DNA from: Oscillatoria acuminata PCC 6304
Lineage (GTDB): Bacteria; Cyanobacteriota; Cyanobacteriia; Cyanobacteriales; Laspinemataceae
Length of the DNA: 64,000 bases
NCBI RefSeq assembly: GCF_000317105.1
Contig: NC_019700.1
Coordinates: 1-64,000 of the forward strand
Reading direction: 5' to 3'
A model generated the notes under the pieces. It was not told the DNA's origin. It searched no databases and saw only the letters and a program-made list of their open reading frames with translations. Made by a program: the position numbers and the translations under genes. Shown here one piece after another: positions 25,597 through 33,884 of this stretch. Numbering within the stretch: the first letter of the stretch is position 1; each line of letters opens with the position of its first letter.

Positions 25597-26010
25597 ATGA
25601 TTAACACCACCTACCAATGGAGAGGGCATCCAATCCTTCTCAACCCCCTTCCCCCCGACGATTGCCCCGACGATCTGCACATAGCGATCGCCACCTCCAA
25701 ATCAAGCACTTTCCGCCAAATCGCCCGTGAGCCTGAGCACGCGATCGCCTCGGTGCAGTTGGATCTACTTTGGGCTGAGATTTTTGAAAGTGAATCCCCA
25801 GGGGCGATCGTGGAGCTTGCCCCATATCGCCTAATTTATGGAAATCCCCCAGCGAACCGAGAGGCGCTTTCCTCCAAATTCGCCGAGGCGGAGCGCGATC
25901 GCTACCTGCTGGCCCTGTTTCGCGATGGGGTCTATTCGGATAATGGGGTGCAGTCCGAGGTCGTTAAGTTAACCGATGGGTTAATTCTGGCGATGGAAAA
26001 ACCTCAATAA
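25597..26010 (+). CDS. Hypothetical protein beside the HTH gene
   Basis: 137 residues from ATG 25597, preceded by AGAGGA. Starts MINTTYQWRGHPILLNPLPP and continues as a soluble mixed alpha/beta protein (VQLDLLWAEIFESESPGAIV, DRYLLALFRDGVY). I do not recognise it. Cotranscribed with the regulator, 61 bases downstream. Confidence 0.6.
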   Translation: MINTTYQWRGHPILLNPLPPDDCPDDLHIAIATSKSSTFRQIAREPEHAIASVQLDLLWAEIFESESPGAIVELAPYRLIYGNPPANREALSSKFAEAERDRYLLALFRDGVYSDNGVQSEVVKLTDGLILAMEKPQ

Positions 26011-26412
26011 AATCTCCAATGATTCCCTGGTTTACCGGGTTCGCACGGCATAATAACCCAAAGTTTTTGTTAGTGCAAACCCCAAACATTTCGCTAATAG
26101 CAACTAATTCTTCAATCCTTACTCTGGCAAACCTTTTCAGCAGTGGCAGTCCTGTCAGCGGTGACATCCTATCAAGGATAAACAGGATAGAGTAGGCAAA
26201 AAAAAAATTAGGGCAAGGTGTTAGCCATTGCCCTAATTTAGTGTAAAATACAAGCATAAACTTAGAAAGGCCCCGCGCTAATCGGTTGTTACCAGCAACC
26301 GCACAGGACCCCCCAAGGAAAAATGAAAAATTTCAATTTTATTACCTGGACTTTATTCTAGCATCACTAGAGTAAAAATAAAGAGATTTTTTCTTAAGGT
26401 TTTTTGAGGCGC
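26011..26412. other. Long leader/intergenic region before the primase gene
   Basis: Contains AAATTAGGGCAA (26205-26216) pairing with TTGCCCTAATTT (26228-26239), with an A tract on the left so that it would terminate minus-strand transcripts. A second hairpin CGGTTG-TTACCAG-CAACCG lies at about 26282-26300. A minus-strand frame through here is not convincing. Confidence 0.45.
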
Positions 26413-26442
26413 GGGACCCCTCGACATCACCAAAGGAGTCCC
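26413..26442 (+). promoter_or_regulatory. Hairpin that covers the primase ribosome site
   Basis: GGGACCCCT (26413-26421) pairs with AGGAGTCCC (26434-26442), one mismatch. The Shine-Dalgarno AAAGGAG (26432-26438) is inside the right arm, just before ATG 26443, so translation may be gated by this structure. Confidence 0.55.
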
Positions 26443-29400
26443 ATGTCTAATATATTATCACAGTCCACTCAATCTACACCGGGTTACGGGAGTTTAGAAG
26501 GCGATCGGCAGTTGGTAGATCTCAGCCAATACGAAGATTGCCTCACCCCAACCTCCAAGGGAAAATATGAATGCCCGGTGTGCGGGGGGAAAAACCTAAG
26601 TTACAGCCGCACCGAACCGACCAAATTCAAATGCTTTTCAGGGGATTGCGACTCCCTAGAGATCCTCAAGGCGATCGCGCCGGAACGCTTTGAGAAAGGG
26701 GCAACCCACCAGGCTAAGGCAGTAAGGCGATCGCCTGCTAAAAAAGCGAAACCCGCGCCTATCCCAGAATCGGGAGAATTGGCGCGGTTATCTGAGAAGC
26801 CGGTCCCCCCTCAAAAGCACCAAGACAGTAAAGGGAAACACACCACCTACAGCTACTCCGATACTCAGTGGGTGATCCGACTCGACCCCGCGAACGGCAA
26901 CAGAAAGCGCTTTACCCCTCATCACATCAACGAAGGGGGCCAAACTATCGCGAAAAAGGGTGACAAACCGTGGCCGCTATATAAGGAAGAGGAGGCGATC
27001 GCCAATGGATCCGGGAAGTGGATTCTCTGGGTTGAGGGCGAACAGTGTACAGAAGCCCTTCGGTGGCTCCAATTGGTGGCTATAGCTTTTATGGGAGGGG
27101 CCAATCGCACAGAGAAGGAATCGGCTATTCTAAGGCTTCAAAAGGCAGGAATAGCCGGGATTGCCCGCATCCGAGACAACGACAAAACAGGCTTCAAGAA
27201 AAGCGCGGAAGTGGCGGATATCTGTCACCAAGTAGCAATGCCTACGGTTGAACTGGCTGATTATTTGCCTATCCTAGAGTCTGAGGATATAGCGGATCTA
27301 ATTAAAGCCAACTTGAACAACCCAGAAGAACTAATCGCAAAGCTTGAACGGGCATTCGGTCGGGCAATGGACAAAACCCGAGAGGCGGTTGAGAACCTGC
27401 CCGATGATTGTCCAGACAAGCCTGAGAAGAAAAGCGCCAGCCACTATGCCAACGACCTATTTGACGAATGGCGCGATCGCCTAGCTTGGGATATCCAAGC
27501 TGGCGAATGGAAATGGTATGGAGTCGAGAAGCCGGGGCTATGGTCCCGGTGCGACGTGATCGAAGTCGAGGCGGTTATTCGGTCTTGCCTGGATAAAGAA
27601 GGGAAAGGGTATGGAGCCGGACTGGTAGCCTCTATTGAGCGCCTTATGAGATCTCAATTCAGGGTAAAGCAGTTTGACGCCAATCCCAAGCTAATCCCGT
27701 TTATTGATGGGGTGTTCAACCTCGACAGCAACTCATTTGGCGATCATGCCCCTGGCTACCGTTTGACCTGGCAACTTCCCCGGCGCTACCACTCCCCAGA
27801 CTCGGGAGACTTTGGCTCGATCGCCCAATGGCTTGACTTTGTTACTTATGGCGATCGCAACCGCCAGCGGATGATTGAGTGTTTCATTGCCGCAGGCATC
27901 CGAGGCATGAGCAACCTGCATAAATTCCTCTTCTTAATCGGCAAAGGTGGCACGGGAAAAAGCACCTTAGTCCGGTTGATTGAGCAGATCGCCGGTGAGG
28001 AGAATTGCTGGAATGGCACGATCGCCAGCCTCTCGGATAAGCATGAAATTATCGACCTAAAGGGTAAGCGCTTCGCCATCCACGATGATCAGGACTCAAT
28101 CCGCTCCTGTGGTTTGTCTGAATTCAAAAAAAGCACCGGGGGGATGAAGCTCCGAGGCCGTCACCTCCACCAAAACCCGGTAGAGTTCGCGCCCTCTGCC
28201 TTGCACGTCGTCACCGCCAACTATCCAATCTTTCACGGGTCGGAATCTCAGGGCGCTTGGTTGAGTCGCCGGATTATGACGATGGCGTTTGACCGGGAGG
28301 GTGGTCCCGAGGTGCGATCGCTTGAATCCAAATTCAAGGCTGAACTACCCGCATTTACTCGCTATCTGCTGTCAATTTCCTCGGAAGAAATTGAGGCAAC
28401 ATTGCGCGGCGGGGGAAATGATGTAGCAATGTCCCCTGCCTTCTGGGAATCAAAACTAAGGGATTCTCTCCCAGCCTGGGTCAATGAGCACTTAGTCTTC
28501 GACCCCACTGCCCGCACCCAAATTGGCAGCAATTGCGATGAGTGGAAAAACGATGCTTATAAACCAGAAGCCTCGACCCTTTTCGGAGCTTACAACCACT
28601 ACTGCCGAGGTGCAGGGGTTAAGTCGGCCCTTAACCTCACCAACTTTACCCCAACCATGAAAGAGCTTTTTGAGTCCCTGGGATGGAAGGTAGAAGCGAA
28701 GCGGGATTCTAAAGCCCGTTACCTCCAAGGGGTAAGGTTGCGGCGAGAGGATGATTTATCCCCAACAATCTTGGAAATTCTTCAAGGGCGATCGGCCAGT
28801 GACGACCCCAGTGACGGGTTAGTGACGACCCTAGTGACGACCCCAGAACCCTTGCTGTGCAAGGATAGTGACGACTATGACGGGTCTATCTCAAATATAG
28901 AGGAGTTAGAAAAAGAGGAAATTGATTTTTCATCTCAACCCCCAGAAAAAACAGAAAATCTATTATGTGATGACGATAAACCCGTCACACCCGTCACTAT
29001 CCCATCGGGGCAAGGGTTTGAACCCGTCACTCAACCCACCCCAGAACCCGTCACGGAACCCGTCACTGGCAATAAAGCGGAAGTTAGTCCGATCGCCCCA
29101 GAGGAATCCGGTTATCGAGGGGCCGCGATCGCCACTTGCCGCCACCTGATAGGCCAATTGGAGGCGCGGGGGGTTTCCCGCAAGGAGATCGAATTGACGA
29201 CGCTAAATGCTGCCGGGACCGAGGATTTAGATCAAATAGATCTCGACACTTTACAGAATGCCCTCCCACAGGCACTCCAGGATAAGCTCGGGGAAACCTT
29301 AAAAATAGGGGAGAAAGTCGGGCACCGCTTTTATATGGATAGACAGGGCCAAGTGACCGGCAACAACTTGGTGACCAAGGAAATCACCTGGGCTTACCTC

Positions 29401-29460
29401 GAAAATGGGCAGCGCAAGACGGCAACGATCGCCCGCCGAAAGCTGACCCCTCTTGAGTAA
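26443..29460 (+). CDS. D5/P4-type primase-helicase with zinc finger and Toprim-like domain
   Basis: 1005 residues from ATG 26443. Order: CHC2-like zinc finger (CPVCGGKNLSYSR...FKCFSGDC, residues 45-75); Toprim-like segment WILWVEGEQCTEAL...VAIAFMGGANR (about 200-260) ; a D5_N-like region; SF3 helicase core with Walker A FLIGKGGTGKSTLVRLI, then LKGKRFAIHDDQ and LHVVTANYPIF; a low-complexity Ser/Thr/Pro/Glu linker; and a C-terminal KOW-like end. Plasmid and satellite replication proteins have this layout. It should start and drive replication of the block. Residues KRFAIHDDQDSIRS are encoded by the 44 bases repeated inverted at 11532. Confidence 0.88.
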   Translation: MSNILSQSTQSTPGYGSLEGDRQLVDLSQYEDCLTPTSKGKYECPVCGGKNLSYSRTEPTKFKCFSGDCDSLEILKAIAPERFEKGATHQAKAVRRSPAKKAKPAPIPESGELARLSEKPVPPQKHQDSKGKHTTYSYSDTQWVIRLDPANGNRKRFTPHHINEGGQTIAKKGDKPWPLYKEEEAIANGSGKWILWVEGEQCTEALRWLQLVAIAFMGGANRTEKESAILRLQKAGIAGIARIRDNDKTGFKKSAEVADICHQVAMPTVELADYLPILESEDIADLIKANLNNPEELIAKLERAFGRAMDKTREAVENLPDDCPDKPEKKSASHYANDLFDEWRDRLAWDIQAGEWKWYGVEKPGLWSRCDVIEVEAVIRSCLDKEGKGYGAGLVASIERLMRSQFRVKQFDANPKLIPFIDGVFNLDSNSFGDHAPGYRLTWQLPRRYHSPDSGDFGSIAQWLDFVTYGDRNRQRMIECFIAAGIRGMSNLHKFLFLIGKGGTGKSTLVRLIEQIAGEENCWNGTIASLSDKHEIIDLKGKRFAIHDDQDSIRSCGLSEFKKSTGGMKLRGRHLHQNPVEFAPSALHVVTANYPIFHGSESQGAWLSRRIMTMAFDREGGPEVRSLESKFKAELPAFTRYLLSISSEEIEATLRGGGNDVAMSPAFWESKLRDSLPAWVNEHLVFDPTARTQIGSNCDEWKNDAYKPEASTLFGAYNHYCRGAGVKSALNLTNFTPTMKELFESLGWKVEAKRDSKARYLQGVRLRREDDLSPTILEILQGRSASDDPSDGLVTTLVTTPEPLLCKDSDDYDGSISNIEELEKEEIDFSSQPPEKTENLLCDDDKPVTPVTIPSGQGFEPVTQPTPEPVTEPVTGNKAEVSPIAPEESGYRGAAIATCRHLIGQLEARGVSRKEIELTTLNAAGTEDLDQIDLDTLQNALPQALQDKLGETLKIGEKVGHRFYMDRQGQVTGNNLVTKEITWAYLENGQRKTATIARRKLTPLE

Positions 29461-29652
29461 TTCCCCCTAACCCGATCGCCCTCCCGGAGGTTTCCTGATT
29501 TCCACCCTGGAAACCTTGCCCTGAGCGAGTCTCGGTTCCGGGCGTCGGGCTGTAGCATCAAAAATTTCAGAGTTTTGAGGTTGTAGCAGTCCGTTACAAC
29601 TTCAAAAAAAACCAACTTTTATCACCCTTACTCAACCAAACGGAACGAAACC
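29461..29652. other. Spacer with small inverted repeat
   Basis: GTTGTA...TTACAAC (about 29580-29600) can fold. No gene. Confidence 0.35.
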
Positions 29653-29817
29653 ATGACCCAACCAAACCAGACCACAGACGCGATCGCCTACATCAATGCC
29701 GCTAAAACCCTCAGCGAAGCCGACATCAGCCCCCGCTTGCGGAAACCACTGGAAGATTTACTCAAAGCTCAAGTGCGGCAGTACATAGCGGAACAGCGGG
29801 CCCGGTTGAAGGGATAG
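29653..29817 (+). CDS. Very small helical protein
   Basis: 54 residues: MTQPNQTTDAIAYINAAKTL, then a charged helix ending YIAEQRARLKG. Good codon pattern and HIP1 inside the frame, but no clear ribosome site. Function unknown. Confidence 0.5.
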   Translation: MTQPNQTTDAIAYINAAKTLSEADISPRLRKPLEDLLKAQVRQYIAEQRARLKG

Positions 29818-30058
29818 GCTGTAACGCGATCGCCCCGGAGGAATTTCCATTTTTACCCCGTGAGTTTTTCTTGACCGGCTACACTTCAGATAATTCCTCG
29901 CTTCCTACTCGCTCTTTGAAATCTTGAAATGAAAATTAAACTAGGCTTTTTGGCCGCCATTGCGATCGCCAAACTGCCAACTCTGGCAGTTTGAAGGGAA
30001 ACGGATTCGACTGTTTCATCACTGACACTTTAGGGGATGACCCTTCTCCCCGGAGATG

Positions 30059-30178
30059 ATGCGATCGCCTATAGAAGGTATCCCCATCACCTCCGCTAAG
30101 GGCCGCAATGCCAAAGAAGCCGCCAGCGATTACAAGAAAGTAGCCGATGAACTCCTGCGCGAGTGGGGTTCCAAATGA
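30059..30178 (+). pseudogene. 3' fragment of parA kept as a 39-codon frame
   Basis: ATGCGATCGCCTATAGAAGG begins a frame encoding MRSPIEGIPITSAKGRNAKE and the rest of the ParA C-terminus. It begins exactly at a HIP1 octamer and is preceded by CCCCGGAG. It ends in the same ATGA overlap with the second parG. A ParA peptide of 39 residues cannot hold the ATPase; it may only serve translation coupling. Confidence 0.75.
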
Positions 30179-30597
30179 CCAAACGACGCAGCCTCTCTGA
30201 TGTAGTGAACCAGGAATTAACCGACCCGACACCGGCGGCAGAACCAGAAGCAACAACGGCAGAACAATCGGAAGCCGAACCGGAGCCCACCGCAAAACAA
30301 CCGACAGCCAAAAAGTCCAAACCCAAACCCCAAGCTAAGACAACCCCCCATTATCTGACCCTTGTTCGGAAAGAGACCCGCTTGAAAGAGGAGCAATTTG
30401 ACGAACTCAGCAAACTCTCTCGGCAGCTAAACCGCCAACGGAAAAGCACCGGCGGTAAGCGCAGCCATGCCGAAGGCAATCGCATTACGGAGAACACCTT
30501 AATCCGGGTAGCTATTGATTTACTGCTGAGTCAGTCGGACAAATTGGAGGGAATAACCGAGGAGGAACTGAGAGAATCGCTCTTGTTTACCCCCTGA
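30175..30597 (+). CDS. ParG-like RHH protein, copy 2
   Basis: 140 residues from ATG 30175. Same plan as copy 1: Pro/Glu/Ala-rich tail, then HYLTLVRKETRLKEEQFDEL and ITENTLIRVAIDLLLSQSDK. It has an in-frame insertion of about 9 codons (GGKRSHAEGN) where copy 1 has GD; the inserted bases GCAGCCATGCCGAAGG resemble a small dispersed cyanobacterial repeat. No intact parA is beside it, so it would have to use the ParA made at 11669. Intact, so probably still functional. Confidence 0.75.
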   Translation: MTKRRSLSDVVNQELTDPTPAAEPEATTAEQSEAEPEPTAKQPTAKKSKPKPQAKTTPHYLTLVRKETRLKEEQFDELSKLSRQLNRQRKSTGGKRSHAEGNRITENTLIRVAIDLLLSQSDKLEGITEEELRESLLFTP

Positions 30598-30649
30598 TGA
30601 ATAACTCGGAAACGCTTGTCCTGAATCAATAAACCCTCTGACTTTGTAA

Positions 30650-30721
30650 CTTGCAGACTTACAGGACTTAAAAGTTACAGACTTACAGACTTACAGACTT
30701 ACAGAGTTTGGAAGTTACAGG
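30650..30721. repeat. Octamer array downstream of parG copy 2
   Basis: CTTGCAGA (30650), CTTACAGG (30658), GTTACAGA (30674), CTTACAGA (30682, 30690, 30698) and GTTACAGG (30714), all in 8-base phase with two gaps. Largest of the three arrays. Confidence 0.72.
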
Positions 30722-30770
30722 CTCAGGGGGTGACCAAATTAGGCTGTCCATCAGCCACGCGACCCTATAG

Positions 30771-31216
30771 GGTGCAGTCAGATTCACCCACACCTCGCCC
30801 ACCCAGGTTTCATCGGGTTGTTTTCCAGGTCAGGCAATCGCAACTCCCCCACTGCTGTCATGGATGAGCCCCCAAACCCCAGGGGTGACATCGGTTTCCA
30901 CCGGCACAACTCCTCCCCACTTCACCCCCCGCTACCAATCCGCTGCTGGGATTAGAGATGGTCCCGCGAAATTACCTCCCCAGGCAGATTCCCCAACCCC
31001 AGGACTCGGGTAGATTAGAAGCATAAGAAAAACAAACCCCGATTAACACAGACCGCACAGGTCTTTTTAAAAATCAATATAAAAGGCAATCCCGTCAGAC
31101 TGGCTCTGGCGGGATTGTTGCTTTGAGAGGGGCGATCGCACCAGAGTCAGTGGCAGCGGCGACACTTATCGCCTCCGACAGTTATTGACCAACCGCTCGC
31201 CAAACATCGAATCCCA
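30771..31216. other. Spacer with gene remnant and two terminators
   Basis: The minus strand around 30730-30930 reads protein-like (VPVETDVTPGVWGLIHDSSG, then after a stop ETWVGEVWVNL) and looks like a decayed gene whose end continues into both repeat copies. Hairpin AGACC-GCACA-GGTCT plus T tract at 31050-31068 and CAATCCCG...CGGGATTG at 31087-31117 are intrinsic terminators. Confidence 0.4.
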
Positions 31217-31504
31217 CTAAAACTCAAACGATAGCTGACCGGGCGGGATGTTTGACTGTTGGCGAGTGTGACAAGCCAAATGACAACTGGTGCAGAGCGC
31301 AATCAGATTTTCGGGGCGGTTGTCCTCCGGCATCCGGTTATGGTGGTGAACAGTCAACGTGATTTTGGTCCGTTCGGATTTGGTCAGGCCCTTGGTCTCG
31401 TCACCGGGGCGAAGGCACTGGCGATCGCATTTAGCACAACGCCACCCGGCTTGTTCTTTGATAGTGAGCGCGATAGTAGACCAGTCTTTGGAGTATCGTG
31501 ACAT
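31217..31504 (-). CDS. HNH endonuclease
   Basis: 95 residues. An HNH fold with zinc ribbon: WRCAKCDRQC, then LTVHHHNRMPEDNRPENLIA and LCTSCHLACH. The H-N-H residues and four Cys of the structural zinc site are all present. Small stand-alone HNH proteins of this type are DNA nickases or cutters in phage and mobile DNA. It stands alone on the minus strand between the plasmid-like block and the AbiE pair. Confidence 0.85.
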   Translation of the reverse strand: MSRYSKDWSTIALTIKEQAGWRCAKCDRQCLRPGDETKGLTKSERTKITLTVHHHNRMPEDNRPENLIALCTSCHLACHTRQQSNIPPGQLSFEF

Positions 31505-31676
31505 CTTGGATTGTTGGGAGCCACGCGGTTTTCCCTATTTTATCCGAAGCTCCATCCTTAACCCTCCGCCCGATCGCACCGGCGCGAGTCAGATAACTGT
31601 TAGAGCTAACAATTATTTTTATTAACCTGTAACGACCTCGGTGAAGTTACCCTAGCTCCACCATGATATCCCTAGA

Positions 31677-31724
31677 TGTGACAAAGTGTCGGTATAATAT
31701 TAAAACTACCAACAGTTTGTCACA
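31677..31724. promoter_or_regulatory. AbiE promoter with flanking operator arms
   Basis: TGTGACAAA (31677-31685) pairs exactly with TTTGTCACA (31716-31724). Between them lies TATAAT-like GGTATAATATT. AbiEi antitoxins repress their own promoter through inverted repeats. Confidence 0.65.
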
Positions 31725-31763
31725 GTTGTTGGGATATTGGAGTACCCAGGGGTGAAGCTCAAA

Positions 31764-32369
31764 ATGGAAAACCAATCTAGCTCAAAGCAGGTGTTGCAAC
31801 TTGCCCGAGATAACCAGCTTATTCGCTCCCGCGACCTGAGAGCGCGTGGAATCCATCCCGAGTCTGTGCGGCGACTTGAACAGCAGGGGATGCTGGTCAG
31901 GGCAGGGCGTGGAATTTACACGCTTCCTCAGAATAACCTAACCGAACATCAAAGCCAGATTGAAGCCTGTGCGCGGGTTCCTCATGGGATAATTTGTTTG
32001 CTTTCTGCACTTCGGTTTCATGGACTCACAACCCAGGCTCCTTTTGAAGTCTGGATGGCGATCGCCAACAAAGCACGTCCTCCAAAAGACAATATTCTCC
32101 CTTTGCGGATTGTTTATATGTCAGGCAAAGCTTTGAGTGAAGGCATAGAGGAGCATGACTATGCGGGGCTGCCGGTGAAAGTCTACAGCATTGCCAAGAC
32201 AGTCGCAGATTGTTTTAAATACCGCCACAAACTTGGGATGGACGTAGCGCTTGAAGCTCTACGGGAATCCTGGAATGGCAATCGCTGCACCATAGATGAA
32301 CTCTGGCATTATGCTCAAATCTGTCGCGTAGCTCGCGTTATCTATCCCTACCTAGAATCACTAACATGA
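31764..32369 (+). CDS. AbiEi-type antitoxin/autoregulator
   Basis: 201 residues from ATG 31764. The N-terminal winged helix (LIRSRDLRARGIHPESVRRL, then RAGRGIYTLP) and the C-terminal DUF2191-like domain (LSALRFHGLTTQAPFEVW, VYSIAKTVADCFKYRHKLG) are those of AbiEi antitoxins of type IV systems. It should repress the pair and counteract the nucleotidyltransferase. Overlaps the toxin gene by 4 bases (ATGA). Confidence 0.85.
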   Translation: MENQSSSKQVLQLARDNQLIRSRDLRARGIHPESVRRLEQQGMLVRAGRGIYTLPQNNLTEHQSQIEACARVPHGIICLLSALRFHGLTTQAPFEVWMAIANKARPPKDNILPLRIVYMSGKALSEGIEEHDYAGLPVKVYSIAKTVADCFKYRHKLGMDVALEALRESWNGNRCTIDELWHYAQICRVARVIYPYLESLT

Positions 32370-33283
32370 CGAAGCCCAAACGCAACCTAGCTGCCTCTGT
32401 TCATCAGAAACTATTAAATTTTTCTAAGGAGCAAAAGGATGACTTCCAATCAGTTCTAACCCGGTATGCTTTGGAGCGTTTTTTGTACCGTTTGAGCCAA
32501 TCGCCCTATCAAAATCAATACATCCTTAAAGGGGCATTACTTTTTTCGATTTGGAGCGACGAAACGCATCGACCGACGCGAGACTTGGATTTACTAGGTT
32601 ATGGCCAGACAGAAATTTCTCATTTAGAGCAAATCTTCCGAGAGATTTGTCTGACTCAGGTAGAGCCAGATGGTCTTGAGTTTAAGGCGGATGAGGTAGC
32701 CGGTTCAAGAATCAAAGAAAACCAGCAGTATGAAGGGGTAAGAATTAGGTTTCGGGCGTTTTTGTCAGGGACTAATACTCGCACCGACCTTCAGATTGAC
32801 ATTGGCTTTGGAGATGCGGTGACGCCCAAAGCAATGGAGGTAGAATTTCCGACAATTTTAGAACAATTTCCAGCGCCATCTCTGCGGGCTTACCCTCCGG
32901 AAACGGTGATAGCTGAGAAATTTCAAGCAATGGTTAAATTAGGCATAGCCAATAGTCGCCTGAAAGATTTTTATGATATCTGGTTTCTTTGCCACAATTT
33001 CGAGTTTAAAGGACCGGAAATTTATTTGGCTATTCAGGCTACGTTTGGACGACGTAATACACCGCTCCCTCAAGAAATTCCTTCCGCCTTTTCCGCTCAA
33101 TTCTCTCAAATAAAACTAAAGGATTGGAATGCTTTTATTTCCAAAAACAAGCTCGCTACAAACGGGGCCAGCTTTAATAATGTACTTTCAAAGTTAGAAA
33201 ATTTTCTGATGCCGCCATGTTCAGCGGCAGCCAAGGGGGAGGTATTTAACAAGACGTGGCGTCAATCCGGTTATTGGGAGTAA
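32366..33283 (+). CDS. AbiEii-type nucleotidyltransferase toxin
   Basis: 305 residues. ILKGALLFSIWSDETHRPTR followed by DLDLLGYG is the GS-like and D-x-D nucleotidyltransferase motif; later VIAEKFQAMVKLGIANSRLK then DFYDIW is the conserved second part of AbiEii/AbiGii toxins. Such toxins transfer nucleotides to cellular RNA or tRNA and stop growth on phage attack. Complete and in frame; coupled to AbiEi. Confidence 0.87.
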   Translation: MTKPKRNLAASVHQKLLNFSKEQKDDFQSVLTRYALERFLYRLSQSPYQNQYILKGALLFSIWSDETHRPTRDLDLLGYGQTEISHLEQIFREICLTQVEPDGLEFKADEVAGSRIKENQQYEGVRIRFRAFLSGTNTRTDLQIDIGFGDAVTPKAMEVEFPTILEQFPAPSLRAYPPETVIAEKFQAMVKLGIANSRLKDFYDIWFLCHNFEFKGPEIYLAIQATFGRRNTPLPQEIPSAFSAQFSQIKLKDWNAFISKNKLATNGASFNNVLSKLENFLMPPCSAAAKGEVFNKTWRQSGYWE

Positions 33284-33383
33284 GGTTATTTCAGTATCTC
33301 CTATAGCGAGTCTTTTCGCATTCTGACATAACAAGAGGTATTCGATTACCCCGATCGAAATCATCAATAACCCAAACTCGCCA

Positions 33384-33884
33384 TCAACGCTCAACCTGGT
33401 GGAACAACTCGCCCCGCTTCTCCCAGCGGATCAAAGCCGGGTCCCGACTGCGGCTCCACTTCTTAAATTCCTCAACATCTTGTAGTACCGCTTCCTCAAC
33501 TTCCTGGGGTGTCACCTTCAACCGTTCCGCCAATTCCTTTGTAGTCAACGCTTTCGGTTTAATCGGTTCTCTCATCACCGGCGTTGAGTTCTGTCCTCTG
33601 CGGCTACCGGAACTCAGCACCGCCTCCACCACCGCCACCCGCTGCTGAAGTTCTGCCAGTTGCGCTCGCAGCGAGTCAATTTCAGGATTCTGCTGTCTGC
33701 CATCAAAAAACTCACGGACAATCTGCACCAGGGCCGCACTCTCACCCAGGTTTTGCTCATCCATATATTGACGGAGCCGCCGGTGATATTCCGGGGGCAA
33801 ATAGCCGACCACCCGTTTATTTTGAGTTCCCATAGTGTGCCCAAGTGTGCTCGGTGATGCCATGATATCGCGTTCGAGTGGCAT
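33384..33884 (-). CDS. RHH-coiled coil-HTH DNA-binding protein
   Basis: Up to 166 residues; starts at 33884, 33863 or 33833 (MGTQNKRVVGYLPPEYHRRL) are possible, and none has a strong ribosome site. After an RHH-like N-terminus (LPPEYHRRLRQYMDEQNLGE) comes a short coiled coil (IDSLRAQLAELQQRVAVVEA) and a C-terminal module (LTTKELAERLKVTPQEVEEA ... RSRDPALIRWEKRG). That last module is shared with the 97-residue protein at 13702-13995. Possibly a partition or copy-control protein. Confidence 0.65.
   Translation of the reverse strand: MPLERDIMASPSTLGHTMGTQNKRVVGYLPPEYHRRLRQYMDEQNLGESAALVQIVREFFDGRQQNPEIDSLRAQLAELQQRVAVVEAVLSSGSRRGQNSTPVMREPIKPKALTTKELAERLKVTPQEVEEAVLQDVEEFKKWSRSRDPALIRWEKRGELFHQVER

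Larger units (their letters stand above)
30060..30770. repeat. Long direct repeat, right copy
   Basis: Matches 12178-12880 in the same orientation: end of parA, parG-like gene, octamer array and the CAGCCACGCGACCCTA end. The octamer array is larger here. Confidence 0.85.

Noticed and set aside
25964-26257. Minus-strand frame of 97 codons overlapping the end of the gene at 25597-26010
   Set aside because: No recognisable motif, overlaps a terminator-like hairpin and a gene end; not supported.
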